Below are positions 24,713-35,252 of a stretch of DNA of 64,000 bases, one piece after another. Position 1 is the first letter of the stretch. The number at the start of each line of letters is the position of its first letter. A program made the translations under genes and the position numbers. Below the pieces are notes generated by a model that saw only the letters and a list, made by a program, of their open reading frames with translations, did not search any database and had not been told where the DNA came from. Source of the stretch: Limonium bicolor (Eukaryota > Streptophyta > Magnoliopsida > Caryophyllales > Plumbaginaceae); assembly GCA_023374045.1 (NCBI GenBank), contig CM041776.1:41422171-41486170 (forward strand). Direction: 5' to 3'.

Positions 24713-26063
24713 TAAAAAAAAACAAACAAGAATGGCTTAAGTAATAAACCCTAGGGGGTATAATGAAGGTAATCAAGTATAAGTTAAGACATTAAAACAT
24801 GTCATATAAACATGTTAAACACTTAATAAATTTGAAGTTAAGTAAGTAATTAACCGACATTCTTAAACATGTATAGGAGTGACCTACGGTGGAAATCAAT
24901 CGAAGCAAGGACCAAGGTATGGTTTTCTTGCAGTCTGTTGCCTACCGGTTTACACCGGCTTGTGTGTTGTTTGTTTTTCTGTGAGTTTATGACGTTGTAA
25001 GACTTAATCATGTAATGATTTACAGTTGTTCATATTATTGTGATGTTATGATGTGACTCTTTTCCTTGTGTGTCTAACATGACTTATCACTTGTTGTGAA
25101 TTGTTTTTAAGTTCCACTGTTGAACTTCTAACAAGTGCTAACTGGGAAGTGAGGAATCCGGTTTTCCGGTCATGCATGTAAGTTAAGAGTAGATATCTGA
25201 ATCAGATTCGACTCTTATGTTGTTAAGATTGTCCTCCTTAATTTGGCGTTCGATCTCCCGCTAGCTTCCTCCAAAGCTTACCTATTCTGACTTATGATCG
25301 GTTTAGTGGGAACATGTGTTTGTTGGTGGTGTTTCGGGTCACTATATCCGAACCATCTGTGACTTAAGTTACTCGTTCGAATAACAGAACGGTAATGAGT
25401 GTGTGTAACGAGCTTAACATAGAGAACCATTCTCTAGGCTCTTATGTTATTAACCTTCTTGGTTGTTATTGTGGAAAGAGTATCCACTGTGTATGTGATG
25501 TTGTGCTATGCAATAATAATGCTATGCCACATGTTATGTTATGTTATGTTATGTTTAAATGAATGCCATGTTATCATGACAATTAGTTGCGCGTATCCCG
25601 GTAGCCGATGGGCTGCGCGTTAACCATACCAGCCAAGGGTTGCTGACCCCCTCGGGGGCTTCATATTTCTTTTACTGCAGGATGAGGATCGAAGAAGCAG
25701 AATGGCTCTAGATTCTAGGATGCAGGATTACTTTTGGGTTATTTTGGATGTTGAGCCCGGGATGCGCCTGTGCTCCCGTGGCATTATACTTTGATTCCGT
25801 TGATACTACTGTGGCGGTAAATTGGCGGTTTACAATAAAGGAATGTAATTAAATACTCGGTATTGTATATGAGGTATTTATGGTTTTAGTTCTATGCTCG
25901 AGAGTCTGATCATCAGACCGGTACACTTGTATTTATTCTGCCTTGTTAACCACGTGGGTGGTTGACGGCGTTGTAGCACCAATCGTTTAGTTATTGTTTA
26001 GTTGTTTATTCTCCGCTGCGACTCCAGTTAATAGTAAGTGTGTAGTAGGGGTGTTACAAAAAG

Positions 26064-26075
26064 TGGTATCAGAGC
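26064..26075 (+). promoter_or_regulatory. Primer-binding site of the chromovirus
   Basis: TGGTATCAGAGC lies five bases after the LTR end, as expected for priming by initiator-Met tRNA. The next bases make an inverted repeat with it (AGAGCGAAG facing GCTCTGATG), a structure also present in element 1. Confidence 0.92.
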
Positions 26076-26275
26076 GAAGTATCGCTCTGATGACTAGAAT
26101 ACCGAGCTTAGGAGTATACCGAGTTAGGAAACCTAACTACAGTTACCTAAGTGAGCAGTTATGGAAAGGTTAACCACTAACTAAGTGTGGAGATACCTTA
26201 TTGTCGGGAGACGTTACAACCGTTGGAACCGATATGTGTGTAAGCATAATGCTAATAATGTTCGTGTGAATTCAG

Positions 26276-27741
26276 ATGTCAGGTAGACCGCGAGGTCGAG
26301 GCCGCGGAAGCGGTGTTGGTGACACTGGGAACCAGGGAGAGAACCCTACGGCACAAGCCATGGCCGAAGCTGTAGCGGCTGCCGTAGCCCAAATGGTCCC
26401 ACAACTTGTAGCTGCGATTCAGCAGGGGCAACAGCCCGAAGTTCAACCACCACCGCCACCGCCACGAGAGACTAACTGGGTCAAGGCATTGGCAGACTTG
26501 AGACCCCCGTCGTTCCATGGGGATACCGACCCACGTAAGCTGGAGGCGTACATCTACGAGTTGGAGACCGCCTACGAGACCTTGGATGTGCCTGCTGGGG
26601 CCAAGGTCCGTCTTGCCGCTTACTATCTGAAGGGTTCGGCACAGAGTTGGTGGAAGTTTGTGAGAGAGGACCGCATGGCGGATCCTCAGTTTGGTTGGAG
26701 GGAGTACACGGCTCTGCTGCGAGCCAAGTATTACCCTGTGCATGTTCAAGAGGCTAAGCGCCTGGAGCTGGATAGTCTGAGGCAAGGGGACAAGATGTCG
26801 GTCGATGAGTACTACACTGCATTCACCGGTCTTATCCACCTGTTACCGGACCTGGGATACTCGAACCGGGTGCTGGTAAACCGTTTCTACAACGGTCTCA
26901 GCCACTGTCTTCGCTATGGGATGGGGCCAGCTGAGTATACTACCTTGCAGGTAATTAGAATACAGTGTGATGTGAATAAGTGTAATCCATAAGTGAGTAT
27001 TAATGTGAGTTTGTGAGTATGTTTTGCGGGGCATAACTGACATCCTAAATTCAGGAGTGCTATCATGCCGCTGCTAAGGTTGAGATTACTGTCCGTCTGA
27101 GGGACGAGGAGAACGCACACAAGCGCAAGGCCACGAGCGAGGGCCAGAGTCCGCAGGGGTACGGGGGAGGAAAGAAGAAGAAGAAGCCTTATCCCCAGCC
27201 CCAGAAGAGTCAGCACCAGGGTGATAAGGGCCAAGCCCAAACCACCACAGCTGAGGAGCCATTGAAGCTCACATATGCTTATGCGGCGAAACCCCTACGC
27301 TCTTACCCACCTAAGGGTAATTATTTAATCATGTGTGACAAGTTAAAGTATATGTTGTTAAGTTATGAAATAAGTATTGATTGTGTACTGTGATAGCAGC
27401 TAGCACGGGTTCTGGACCGGAGCGCCACTATTACTGTAAGTGGTGTAACGGAGACCACCCCGGCAAGGACTGCAAAGGAAACGACGTGCAGTGTCGTTAC
27501 TGCGAGAAATGGGGTCACCGTGACTACGAGTGTTACCGGAACCCCAACAGCAGAGTCAACAAGCCCAAGGGGCAGTGGAAGGGTAAGGCCACAACGACTA
27601 TTGATGGCCCGAAGATGGCTAACCAGCCACCCACAGATCAGAGGAGCACTGATTCCCTGAAGGGGAAGGGGTCGGGACCTAGCAAGGCCACCCTGCATGT
27701 GGTGGACCGGTCTGAGGCGCCAGGGCCCTCTTCTAGACCAG
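26276..27741 (+). CDS. gag: Gag of the chromovirus, in three exons
   Basis: Gag forms the particle shell that packages the element RNA. The start ATG at 26276 begins MSGRPRGRGRGSG. Exon 1 (26276-26950, 225 codons) has the retrotransposon Gag fold signature: LRPPSFHGDTDPRKLEAYI, then YLKGSAQSWWKF, then DEYYTAFTGLI. Exon 2 (27055-27316) carries a lysine-rich stretch. Exon 3 (27400-27741) has two zinc knuckles, CKWCNGDHPGKDC and CRYCEKWGHRDYEC. The introns 26951-27054 and 27317-27399 are GT-AG, and removing them keeps one frame; read straight through, the frame stops at 26992. The exon 3 end (phase 1) joins in frame to the protease exon at 28813. All three exons are free of stops and frameshifts. 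Splicing is inferred, not observed. Confidence 0.88.
26951..27054 (+). other. Putative gag intron 1
   Basis: It starts GTAATTAG after the codon CAG and ends CTAAATTCAG before GAGTGCTAT, phase 0. It contains in-frame stops. The residues on both sides (EYTTLQ and ECYHAAAK) read like continuous Gag sequence. Confidence 0.75.
27317..27399 (+). other. Putative gag intron 2
   Basis: It starts GTAATTATT and ends GTGATAGCAG, phase 1, restoring the frame into the zinc-knuckle exon. Two acceptors three bases apart (TAG at 27396 and CAG at 27399) are both in frame. Confidence 0.72.
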
Positions 27742-28812
27742 GTACCGCCTAAACTGTTGAGTGAAATAAGTGATTGCATACCGCATTTCATGCATATGTG
27801 TGTTAGTGAGTCCAAGTGTATTATCATGTGAGCAAAGAAGTAAAGTGTAATGTGAAAGTCACCTAATTAGGTAATTATAAACTTAAAGGAACCTTCAATA
27901 TATGTTATCCAATCCCACCCACACCAAACCCTGAAGAAACCACCATCAACATCACCGACTATCCAATGGAGCAATGTCAGGTCATCCAACCAGGTATGAT
28001 ACTCTTAAATGGATACCTGACACCGGAAGCACAAGTCCACATCATCAGACGATGCAATGAACTTGGAGCAACACCAGGAGGTTTCTACACACCCGAATAC
28101 CCGAATGGATCAAGAATGAAGTTGAAGATGATGTGCATGGGTAAGGACTGGAATCTTTACACCAAAACATATCAAGAAGTGTGAGCTGAAGATGGAGCAA
28201 CTGTACCGATGATACTTGAGGAATTCCTTGCGGTTGTTGATCACACCGTGGGGATTGCTCAGCAAGTTGAAACGGATTCAATTCCAAGTGTTAAAGCAGA
28301 TTTGTGTATTGTGAACTTCTACCAGAAAGGTGGACGGTTGGGTTTACACCAAGATAAGGACGAGTCACCCGAGTCTCTAAGTAAGGGAGTACCCGTGGTG
28401 TCTTGGTCCATTGGTGATACCGCAGTGTTTATATATGGCGAGCAAAAGCGTGCTGATCTCGCGAAGAAGTTAGTACTAAAATCAGGAGATGTGTTAATCA
28501 TGGGTGGGCAGTCAAGGATGCTATATCATGGCATCAGGAAGATCAAACTGAATACCGCACCATCGGCAGTGATCAACGCCACACACATGAAACTCGGACG
28601 TTTGAATTTGACCTTCAGACAGTTTTAAAACCTTGTATAATTATGTAATGTGTTAAGCCAGTGTATGTTAAGGATGTTATATATGTGTTAGTTATGTTAA
28701 CAATGTAAACCAACGTATGATGTAAGAAGAGTGTGTTAATGAATAAAGTGGAGTTGTTGAAGTATATCAACCGTGTTGTTACCCAATACTTATTAGTTTG
28801 CCAATGAATTAG
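27742..28812 (+). other. Putative intron 3, hosting the AlkB-like frame
   Basis: The donor GTACCG follows the codon CCA plus one base, and the acceptor TGAATTAG precedes GCTGTGCACTCGG. Joining them gives a Gly codon and continuous Gag-to-protease frame. Without splicing, the Gag frame ends at 27752. Inside the 1071 bp intron is an AlkB-like frame on the same strand (27966-28628), followed by ~180 bp of AT-rich sequence. Confidence 0.72.
27966..28628 (+). pseudogene. AlkB-family Fe(II)/2-oxoglutarate dioxygenase captured by the element
   Basis: AlkB enzymes oxidise methyl groups off nucleic-acid bases using Fe(II) and 2-oxoglutarate. The frame starts at ATG 27966 (MEQCQVIQPGMILLNGYLTP) and ends at TAA 28626. 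It has the metal triad His128 and Asp130 (GLHQDKDESP) and His188 (MLYHGI), and the 2-oxoglutarate arginines Arg212 and Arg218 (RLNLTFRQF). Between lie KGVPVVSWSIGDTAVFIYG and LKSGDVLIMGG, strongly like plant ALKBH1-type proteins. Codon 73 is TGA (28182-28184); the frame continues unshifted beyond it. The TGA is one transition from CGA, so decay, a sequencing error or a true two-part frame are all possible. Length, 220 codons, is about that of the catalytic domain. The frame is open upstream for some 20 codons, so a spliced fusion to Gag is conceivable. It lacks an N-terminal targeting extension. Confidence 0.85.
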
Positions 28813-28947
28813 GCTGTGCACTCGGAACGGGAGGTACACTGAGTGTCTGCAATGAGGCAGAAGCCGGCAAGAGCGGCACAATCCTCACCGGTACCTTTCC
28901 AGTCAATGGCGTGGACGCTTCGATCTTGTTCGACTCCGGAGCCTCAC
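28813..28947 (+). pseudogene. pro: Protease start of chromovirus, broken by insertion
   Basis: This exon follows intron 3 and reads through GTFPVNGVDASILFDSGAS, with the aspartic-protease active site DSGAS. The coding frame is cut at 28947 by the nested element and resumes at 42591 with HTFISLSFAKRLGL after the repeated CTCAC. The break separates the catalytic residues from the rest of the protease, so this copy cannot make Pol as it stands. Confidence 0.88.
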
Positions 28948-29968
28948 TGTAACACCCCCGAATCACGACCAACAATAATACTACGCGCCTAAGTTAGCGG
29001 GAGAAGTCTACGCAGCGGTTTCGAACTTTATTCGGGTGCTACAGACGCCAACCACCCACGTGGTTGACAGTCCTCATTACCAACTCCAAGTTACGGTCTG
29101 TATGACTGGAAGTCCAACTTAACGAAATCCAAATACAATATAAAGTACAACTCAAGTACCGAGCATCTACAGTTTAGTTAACAACTTAAACAACATAACT
29201 CATACATAAGAAAGCATACTACTTAAAGTCTTGCCATGTGGACTACCCCTATGATAGTCACCCTTGCCTACTCTCCGTTATCGTCTGGCACAAGACCTGA
29301 AAAAAATTGGGTGTAAAGGACTCAGCAAACTACGCTGAGTATGAACGTGTGAAGCCCGCATGTTACCGGGCCACACGACTACTTGGTCGAATATTATTAG
29401 GTCAATTTACATGCTATGTTAAAGCAGTAAAGCACACATCAGTACATCATAATATCATACACACTCATCGGTAGCATAGCAATATCAGCAAGCAACCAAG
29501 CACAACTTGCAAGTAGCATAGCAATGTCAATAAGCAACCAAGCACAAAAGCTGCTAATGTAGCAACAACAATCAAGTACATGATACAACGTGTGCGTAGG
29601 TATATTATACCGTCGATCCTCACTATGGGATCATTCAAGAGATTACGTATCGTTTTCTCGTTCTCATTACACAGGTTTTCTTTTCTTTTCTTGCACCGAG
29701 TCAGGGAATATAGGTTAGATCCCGAGACTTCATTATGTAGGTGCTATTCATTCCTTGTTTCTTAAAGGATCACATTTGTGACTTTCTCTTGTTTGCTTGG
29801 TCTCGTTACACAAGTTTCCCTTTATTCTCTGGCACCGAATCAGGGGATATAGATTAGATCCCGAGACTTCATTATGTAGGTGCTAATCGTTCCTTGTTTC
29901 TTTAAGGATTATTTGTGAATTCTTTTATCACCGCACGTTGGAGGACGTCTCCTCCATAGCTAGTCCCC

Positions 29969-30190
29969 CATTCCCGACACCCAGGGTCAAGGAAGCGGAA
30001 GTCACCTCTGGACTCCGGGATAAGCTTCACCAATTTGTCACTCCCCCATTCCCGACACCCAGGGTCAAGGAAGCGGAAGTCACCTCTGGACTCCGGGATG
30101 TGCTTCACCAACTTGTCACTCCCTCATTCCCGACACCCAGGGTCAAGGAAGCGGAAGTCACCTCTGGACTCCGGGATGTGCTTCACCAAA
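29969..30190 (+). repeat. 78 bp tandem repeats (about 2.9 copies)
   Basis: Units start TTCCCGACACCCAGGGTCAA at 29971, 30049 and 30127. Because 78 is divisible by three the array stays open in several frames, giving a false 130-codon frame. The other LTR has the same array at about 37428-37650 with small indels. Confidence 0.88.
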
Positions 30191-31279
30191 ATATATTCCA
30201 TCATAGACGGTCGAAGGATCTGATGCAGATACCAACTCCCGATCATCCATACCGCGCGGCCCGAGCTGTTGTCTTCCCGGGTTATTCTCATGTTTCACAG
30301 TTGATACTTTTCGTTTCATTATCATTATAATCTCGACACCATAGTGGGTGTCATTAGCGGTCCTCTAAAGTTAGAGAGGATTTGTCTCTTTGTATAATTC
30401 TTTTGTTTTGTCTACGTGGTTCGTCATGTCTCACCAAAGGAGACTTGCTCTTCATTATCATTAATGAATAGACACCATAGTGGGTGTCGTGGTAGTCCTC
30501 GATGGTTTAGAGAGGAGTTCCCCTTATAGAGTTTTCTTTATTTTCATAATTCGTAGTAGTTCATCTCAAGGTCCATAAACGAGAAAGGGACTAAACTACT
30601 GTGTGCGCGCAAGTAAAATGCCACAAGGATATATATAACACGCATAAAAGCAAGCCACAAGAAGCAATCCAATTTTCATGCTTTTAGTCTTAGAGTCATT
30701 GTCACACAAAGCACACAGCACACAAAGCAAACAAGCCGTGTAACACGGCAACATACGAACCACACATGTCCATACCTTATTCAGAAGCAAATGTCGTCTC
30801 ACGCACTGGGCCCCGGGTAGCATTCATTACGACCCTAGCGTTGATTAAAAATAATGTGTCAGTTTATAATTTCATGTGATGACCCTTGTGACATTCTCCT
30901 AGTTTATCACATTTTATCGGGGTTGTTCCCTAGGTGAATTCTTTGTTGAAGGTTCAACTGACATTAGCCCTTAGAAACTTCACAAGTAATAACCTTAGGT
31001 TTTATCTCACTCCTAGAACATTTACATCGTCAATTCACAAGTTAACTAGGTTATCAATGTTTTTAACCTAGCATCACAACAATATAGTCTTTAAAGTACC
31101 CCCGAAACCCATTGATACAGGAGTCCCAAAATTTATAAACTGCAACATAATTTCGGTATTGAATCACACTTAACCTCTCCTCTAATGTATCCACGGTGGT
31201 TTATTTTATCCCAAAATGTTCCTCCAACTAATTAGGTACAATAGTACCGGTTTGGGTTCATTATCAAACTAAAATCACC

Positions 31280-33500
31280 CTTATAATGCCCCAGTAATCT
31301 TGGTATACAGAAACTATAATACTAATGAGAATCTGAAACCACAATCTAAATGTTCCTTCTTGTTTCTTGTTTTTCTTGAGTTGAATCGATGTTTCACTCT
31401 CTCCCACAGTATTACCCAACTAGCTATAGGTGTTAATAATGTTTTAAACTCCAACCCAACTCAAAACAACATTGATAACAACTCTGGAAGTTCATTATAC
31501 AGAGGGCAGAAACTGAACAAACAAACTGAAACAACAGCTTGTATAATCTCTTTTTCACTTACTTCTTAATTGATCAAACTGACTTCCAACCCTTCCCCAT
31601 GCATAACAACCTAGACAAATGTATTAGCACTGATTTAGGTTGATTTTTAACCTAACACAACCCTCTTTAACCCTCTGTATCTCAGTTATACTGAACACTC
31701 GATCAGGGAAATCTGTTAAAAGACAACTGAAACAGGATCAGTTTATTCCTCTTTGATCCTTGCTGTTAGCTGATTAGATTAACTCCTAATTCAACCCAAG
31801 GGTGTCTGTAACTTCTCTCAAGTGTATTAGGTGTGTTTGGGTTCGTTAGTCACTCAATACACCCCTTACAAACCCTCTGTAATAAGTTGTACAGAAACAA
31901 ACTTTCAGAAACAAAACATAAAAACTGAAGTATTAAGTTCTGCTATCTTCTCTTTTATTCCTTTCTGTTAGCTCACGTCTTGGCACCCAATCTATCCTAT
32001 ATTACCCACTTGGTTAGTTAAGACTTTAATCAAGATTCTAACATCAAAGATAGGACCCAAGAAGTTAGACAGAGCTACTGAGATGTCCCAAACTGATTCG
32101 AAGAGAACCTGAAATCACAAATTGACGTAACTCATTTCTGTTGCTTGGTTTCCTGTTACCTAAACCATTTCTTAATTTTCCCCAACCTGCTCAGCTTCTT
32201 AGTTACGTGTATTAGGAAGATCTGAACTTAGAAACTACTCTACCCAAGGCTGCTAATACTACTGAAAGTTCATTTTACAGAACTAAAACACACCCTGAAA
32301 CCTGAAACCGAAAACTGGTGTGGCTTTACTTTTACCATTCTTTTCTGTCACATATCCTGTTTTCAAATTTCTCCCCCGACCTATCCACAGGTAGGCTTAT
32401 GGGTTAGTAGAATTTTTGAACCATTCTCAAGCCACTATAGCTTCCTTAACTCCTCTGAAAGTCATTCATACAGAGAGAAATCATCATAGAACCTGAAACA
32501 CCCTTTCGGTGTTCTACTTTATTTAGTTTCAGTTTTAGTTTTCTCCCACTGACTGTAACCTTCCCAAGGTGTATGCTAACTTAGGTGAGTGTAGTATCCA
32601 TGCTTTAGATCCATTATTACACCCACACGCCCTGTTAACAATTCAGTAACTTAATCCTCCAGAAAACTTGAGAACTGAAACACTGAGAAAGGAACAGTCT
32701 GATATTCTCCATTCCATTTCTTTTCTCTATTTACGAATGGATCTTCAATTCTTCCCTAATTACTGTCTTGGTTACTTAAGTGTTTTATCAAGCTTCCAAC
32801 CCCAAACAAAACCCAACGCTACTTGGGTAACGTTACTGGTATATCCAAACACTGAAACTGGCAAAGGAAAACGAAACTCTGAACCCAAAACTGGTAAAAA
32901 CGGAACCTCAACAGCTGATAAGCTCTCCTTGCATATCTTCAGTTATTTATTTCTGTCTTAATATGTTGGCTGGTTCTCGCTAGATTTTCTAGCCATCTAG
33001 CTACTTCCCTTAACATGATTTTAACTTCGTAACAGACCCCAACAACAAGGGCTATACCCCCGAGAACTAGTATACAGAAGAACACAACCTTTCAGAATTG
33101 AAAACCTGCGACACCAGAACTGATAAGTTCTTTTTATTTTCTATCTTCTGTTTTGCTTTTCATTCATGGATATGGTGTTTAATCCATTAATAATCATCAC
33201 CACTCCACGGTACACCCTAGCCAGCTAGAATACAGACACCACAGATTATAAGTTTCAGTAAATCCTCAGGTTGACAGGACGGCTCATCATTAAGTTGTTT
33301 TAAGTGTTCTTTTCTTTTTCTTTTCCCTTCCCAACCACTACCAGATCAGTTACTACTTTAGTTGAGGGTACTAACAAGCTTTAGGTAGATTTCTAATTCG
33401 ATAATGTATCAGATTCCCCTCTGGAGTTCCAGTTATACAGGAAGGTAATGGGTTTTAAAAGAAATTGTACAGAAGGCTGGATTCGATACCTTTGGTTTTT
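31280..33500. repeat. Degenerate ~150-250 bp repeat field in the nested LTR
   Basis: A motif of the form CTCTG..AGTTC/CAG-TTATACAG-A..ACTGAAAC..., then a CTTTTATTTCTTTTCTGTT-like tract and CCCA, recurs at least ten times with strong divergence (examples near 31485, 31675, 31870, 32265, 32455, 32650, 33060, 33235 and 33420). The same field occurs in the other LTR at about 38750-40880. Confidence 0.6.
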
Positions 33501-34212
33501 TCCTCTCTGTCTTTTGGAATGGGAATTTCCTCCTGGAGATTCTTGGCACGGTATAGGCTTCTAGATTCTTGAACTCACGACTCCTCTGGAAAATTTTTCC
33601 ATGTGTTAATCTTTAGCAACCCAGAAGTGAAAACGGATGAGAAGTTGGAGAAATGCAGCTTTATGCAAATGGAGGTTTTCCTTTTTTTTTACCTTCTGTT
33701 AATGTCCTAGCAGAGTATAAGTTGCAAGATCTCCAGTGCTCCTCTCCTTCTTAGCATGTATGGCTCTTACGTGATACAACAGGAAGGTTAGGAAGATTGA
33801 AGCTAGCATAGTTTTCAGGCAAACCAAACAGAGAAAGAGAGGGACTTTTTGCAGTCTCTTTACCTCGCTAGTTCCTTGGGTCTATTGTTTCAGATTCCTA
33901 AGAGCCTGGCACCGGCTCGAACAGACAGACAGGAGAGAGATCCAGCAGGTTGGAGATCACTGGTTAACAAGAGAAGGTGCAAGAATATTGTGTCAGTTTT
34001 TTTTTCTTCGAACTGCAACAACAAAACTGGAGGAGTTTGGGAGTGCCATGAAGGCTTGGGTCTACCCTTCTCGCATGAGCAACACACAGAAGCTTACCTG
34101 TGTTGTGGTTGGCACGGCATGCAGAGGAAAGAAGAATAGTCAAGCAAGGGTATAAATAAGAGGTTGGGTTGGAGGAAAAAGAAGAGCACTCGTGAGACAA
34201 TTGTTGGTGGGC

Positions 34213-34712
34213 NNNNNNNNNNNNNNNNNNNNNNNNNNNNNNNNNNNNNNNNNNNNNNNNNNNNNNNNNNNNNNNNNNNNNNNNNNNNNNNNNNNNNNNN
34301 NNNNNNNNNNNNNNNNNNNNNNNNNNNNNNNNNNNNNNNNNNNNNNNNNNNNNNNNNNNNNNNNNNNNNNNNNNNNNNNNNNNNNNNNNNNNNNNNNNNN
34401 NNNNNNNNNNNNNNNNNNNNNNNNNNNNNNNNNNNNNNNNNNNNNNNNNNNNNNNNNNNNNNNNNNNNNNNNNNNNNNNNNNNNNNNNNNNNNNNNNNNN
34501 NNNNNNNNNNNNNNNNNNNNNNNNNNNNNNNNNNNNNNNNNNNNNNNNNNNNNNNNNNNNNNNNNNNNNNNNNNNNNNNNNNNNNNNNNNNNNNNNNNNN
34601 NNNNNNNNNNNNNNNNNNNNNNNNNNNNNNNNNNNNNNNNNNNNNNNNNNNNNNNNNNNNNNNNNNNNNNNNNNNNNNNNNNNNNNNNNNNNNNNNNNNN
34701 NNNNNNNNNNNN
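34213..34712. other. Assembly gap of exactly 500 N
   Basis: The left flank ends GTTGGTGGGC and the right flank starts AGAAACTCTTG. In the other LTR (41627-41648) these two flanks are directly adjacent, with no bases between them. The Ns are thus probably a fixed-size placeholder at a contig join, and any reading frame crossing them is meaningless. Confidence 0.95.
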
Positions 34713-35252
34713 AGAAACTCTTGTTGTTTTCAATGCAGGGTTGGTGGAATTTTGCAAAAGGGATGGTCTCTGATGCGTGAGAGTTAGAACAGGATCGAAC
34801 TTTGATGTGTATGTCAATGTTCTGCTCATTTTTGCTGAACCCAAGGAGGTGCAGTGGGTGTTTGTGGACTGGTAGAGATTATTGTACTTGTGTCTCGATG
34901 CTGCAGAGAATAGAAGTGGGGAGCGGAAAATAATACTGGGTATTGAAGTGCTGGTTCTGATTACAAGTTTTGGCGTGATGCCTATTGTCATTCCTCCATT
35001 TTTTTTTGATCCGGGGCGTGACATTCAGGAGGGAATGGTGCTGGGTGATCTCAGGTTACAAGGAGAACATGGGCATTGGAATAAAATAGGGACTGTCGCC
35101 CAAGATTCCTCTGATTTCCATTGTTTTTGGTCGATCTGGTTATAGTGAGGAAGAAGAAGAACTTGTCGTTGCCACAGGGATACGTTTGGTACTTCTTTTT
35201 GTAGTTGGCTTACTAGACTCGACACTAGTATTAAACGGTTGGTATAGATTAC

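Larger units (their letters stand above)
22027..26058 (+). mobile_element. 5' LTR of the chromovirus (4032 bp)
   Basis: It starts TGAAATACCCC and ends GTGTTACA. In the first ~530 bp I count about six substitutions and one indel against the 3' LTR. It holds a TATA box (22656-22663), a tandem GACCGA hairpin array (24297-24712), a conserved stem-loop (25369-25395), a conserved GC-rich tract with acceptor-like TTTTACTGCAG (about 25580-25680), and the CACGTG stem-loop (25945-25966). The array differs in unit structure from that in the 3' LTR. Confidence 0.92.

Noticed and set aside
26279..26839. 186-codon minus-strand frame
   Set aside because: Shadow of the gag exon on the other strand; GC-rich codon use keeps it open.
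29938..30330. 130-codon frame
   Set aside because: It is kept open by the 78 bp tandem repeat, whose unit is a multiple of three.
32668..32961. 97-codon frame repeated identically at 40090-40383
   Set aside because: The repeat is simply the two LTRs of one element. No protein features are seen, and it overlaps the degenerate repeat field.
34140..35024. Long frames of 190-294 codons
   Set aside because: They are created by the 500 N gap.
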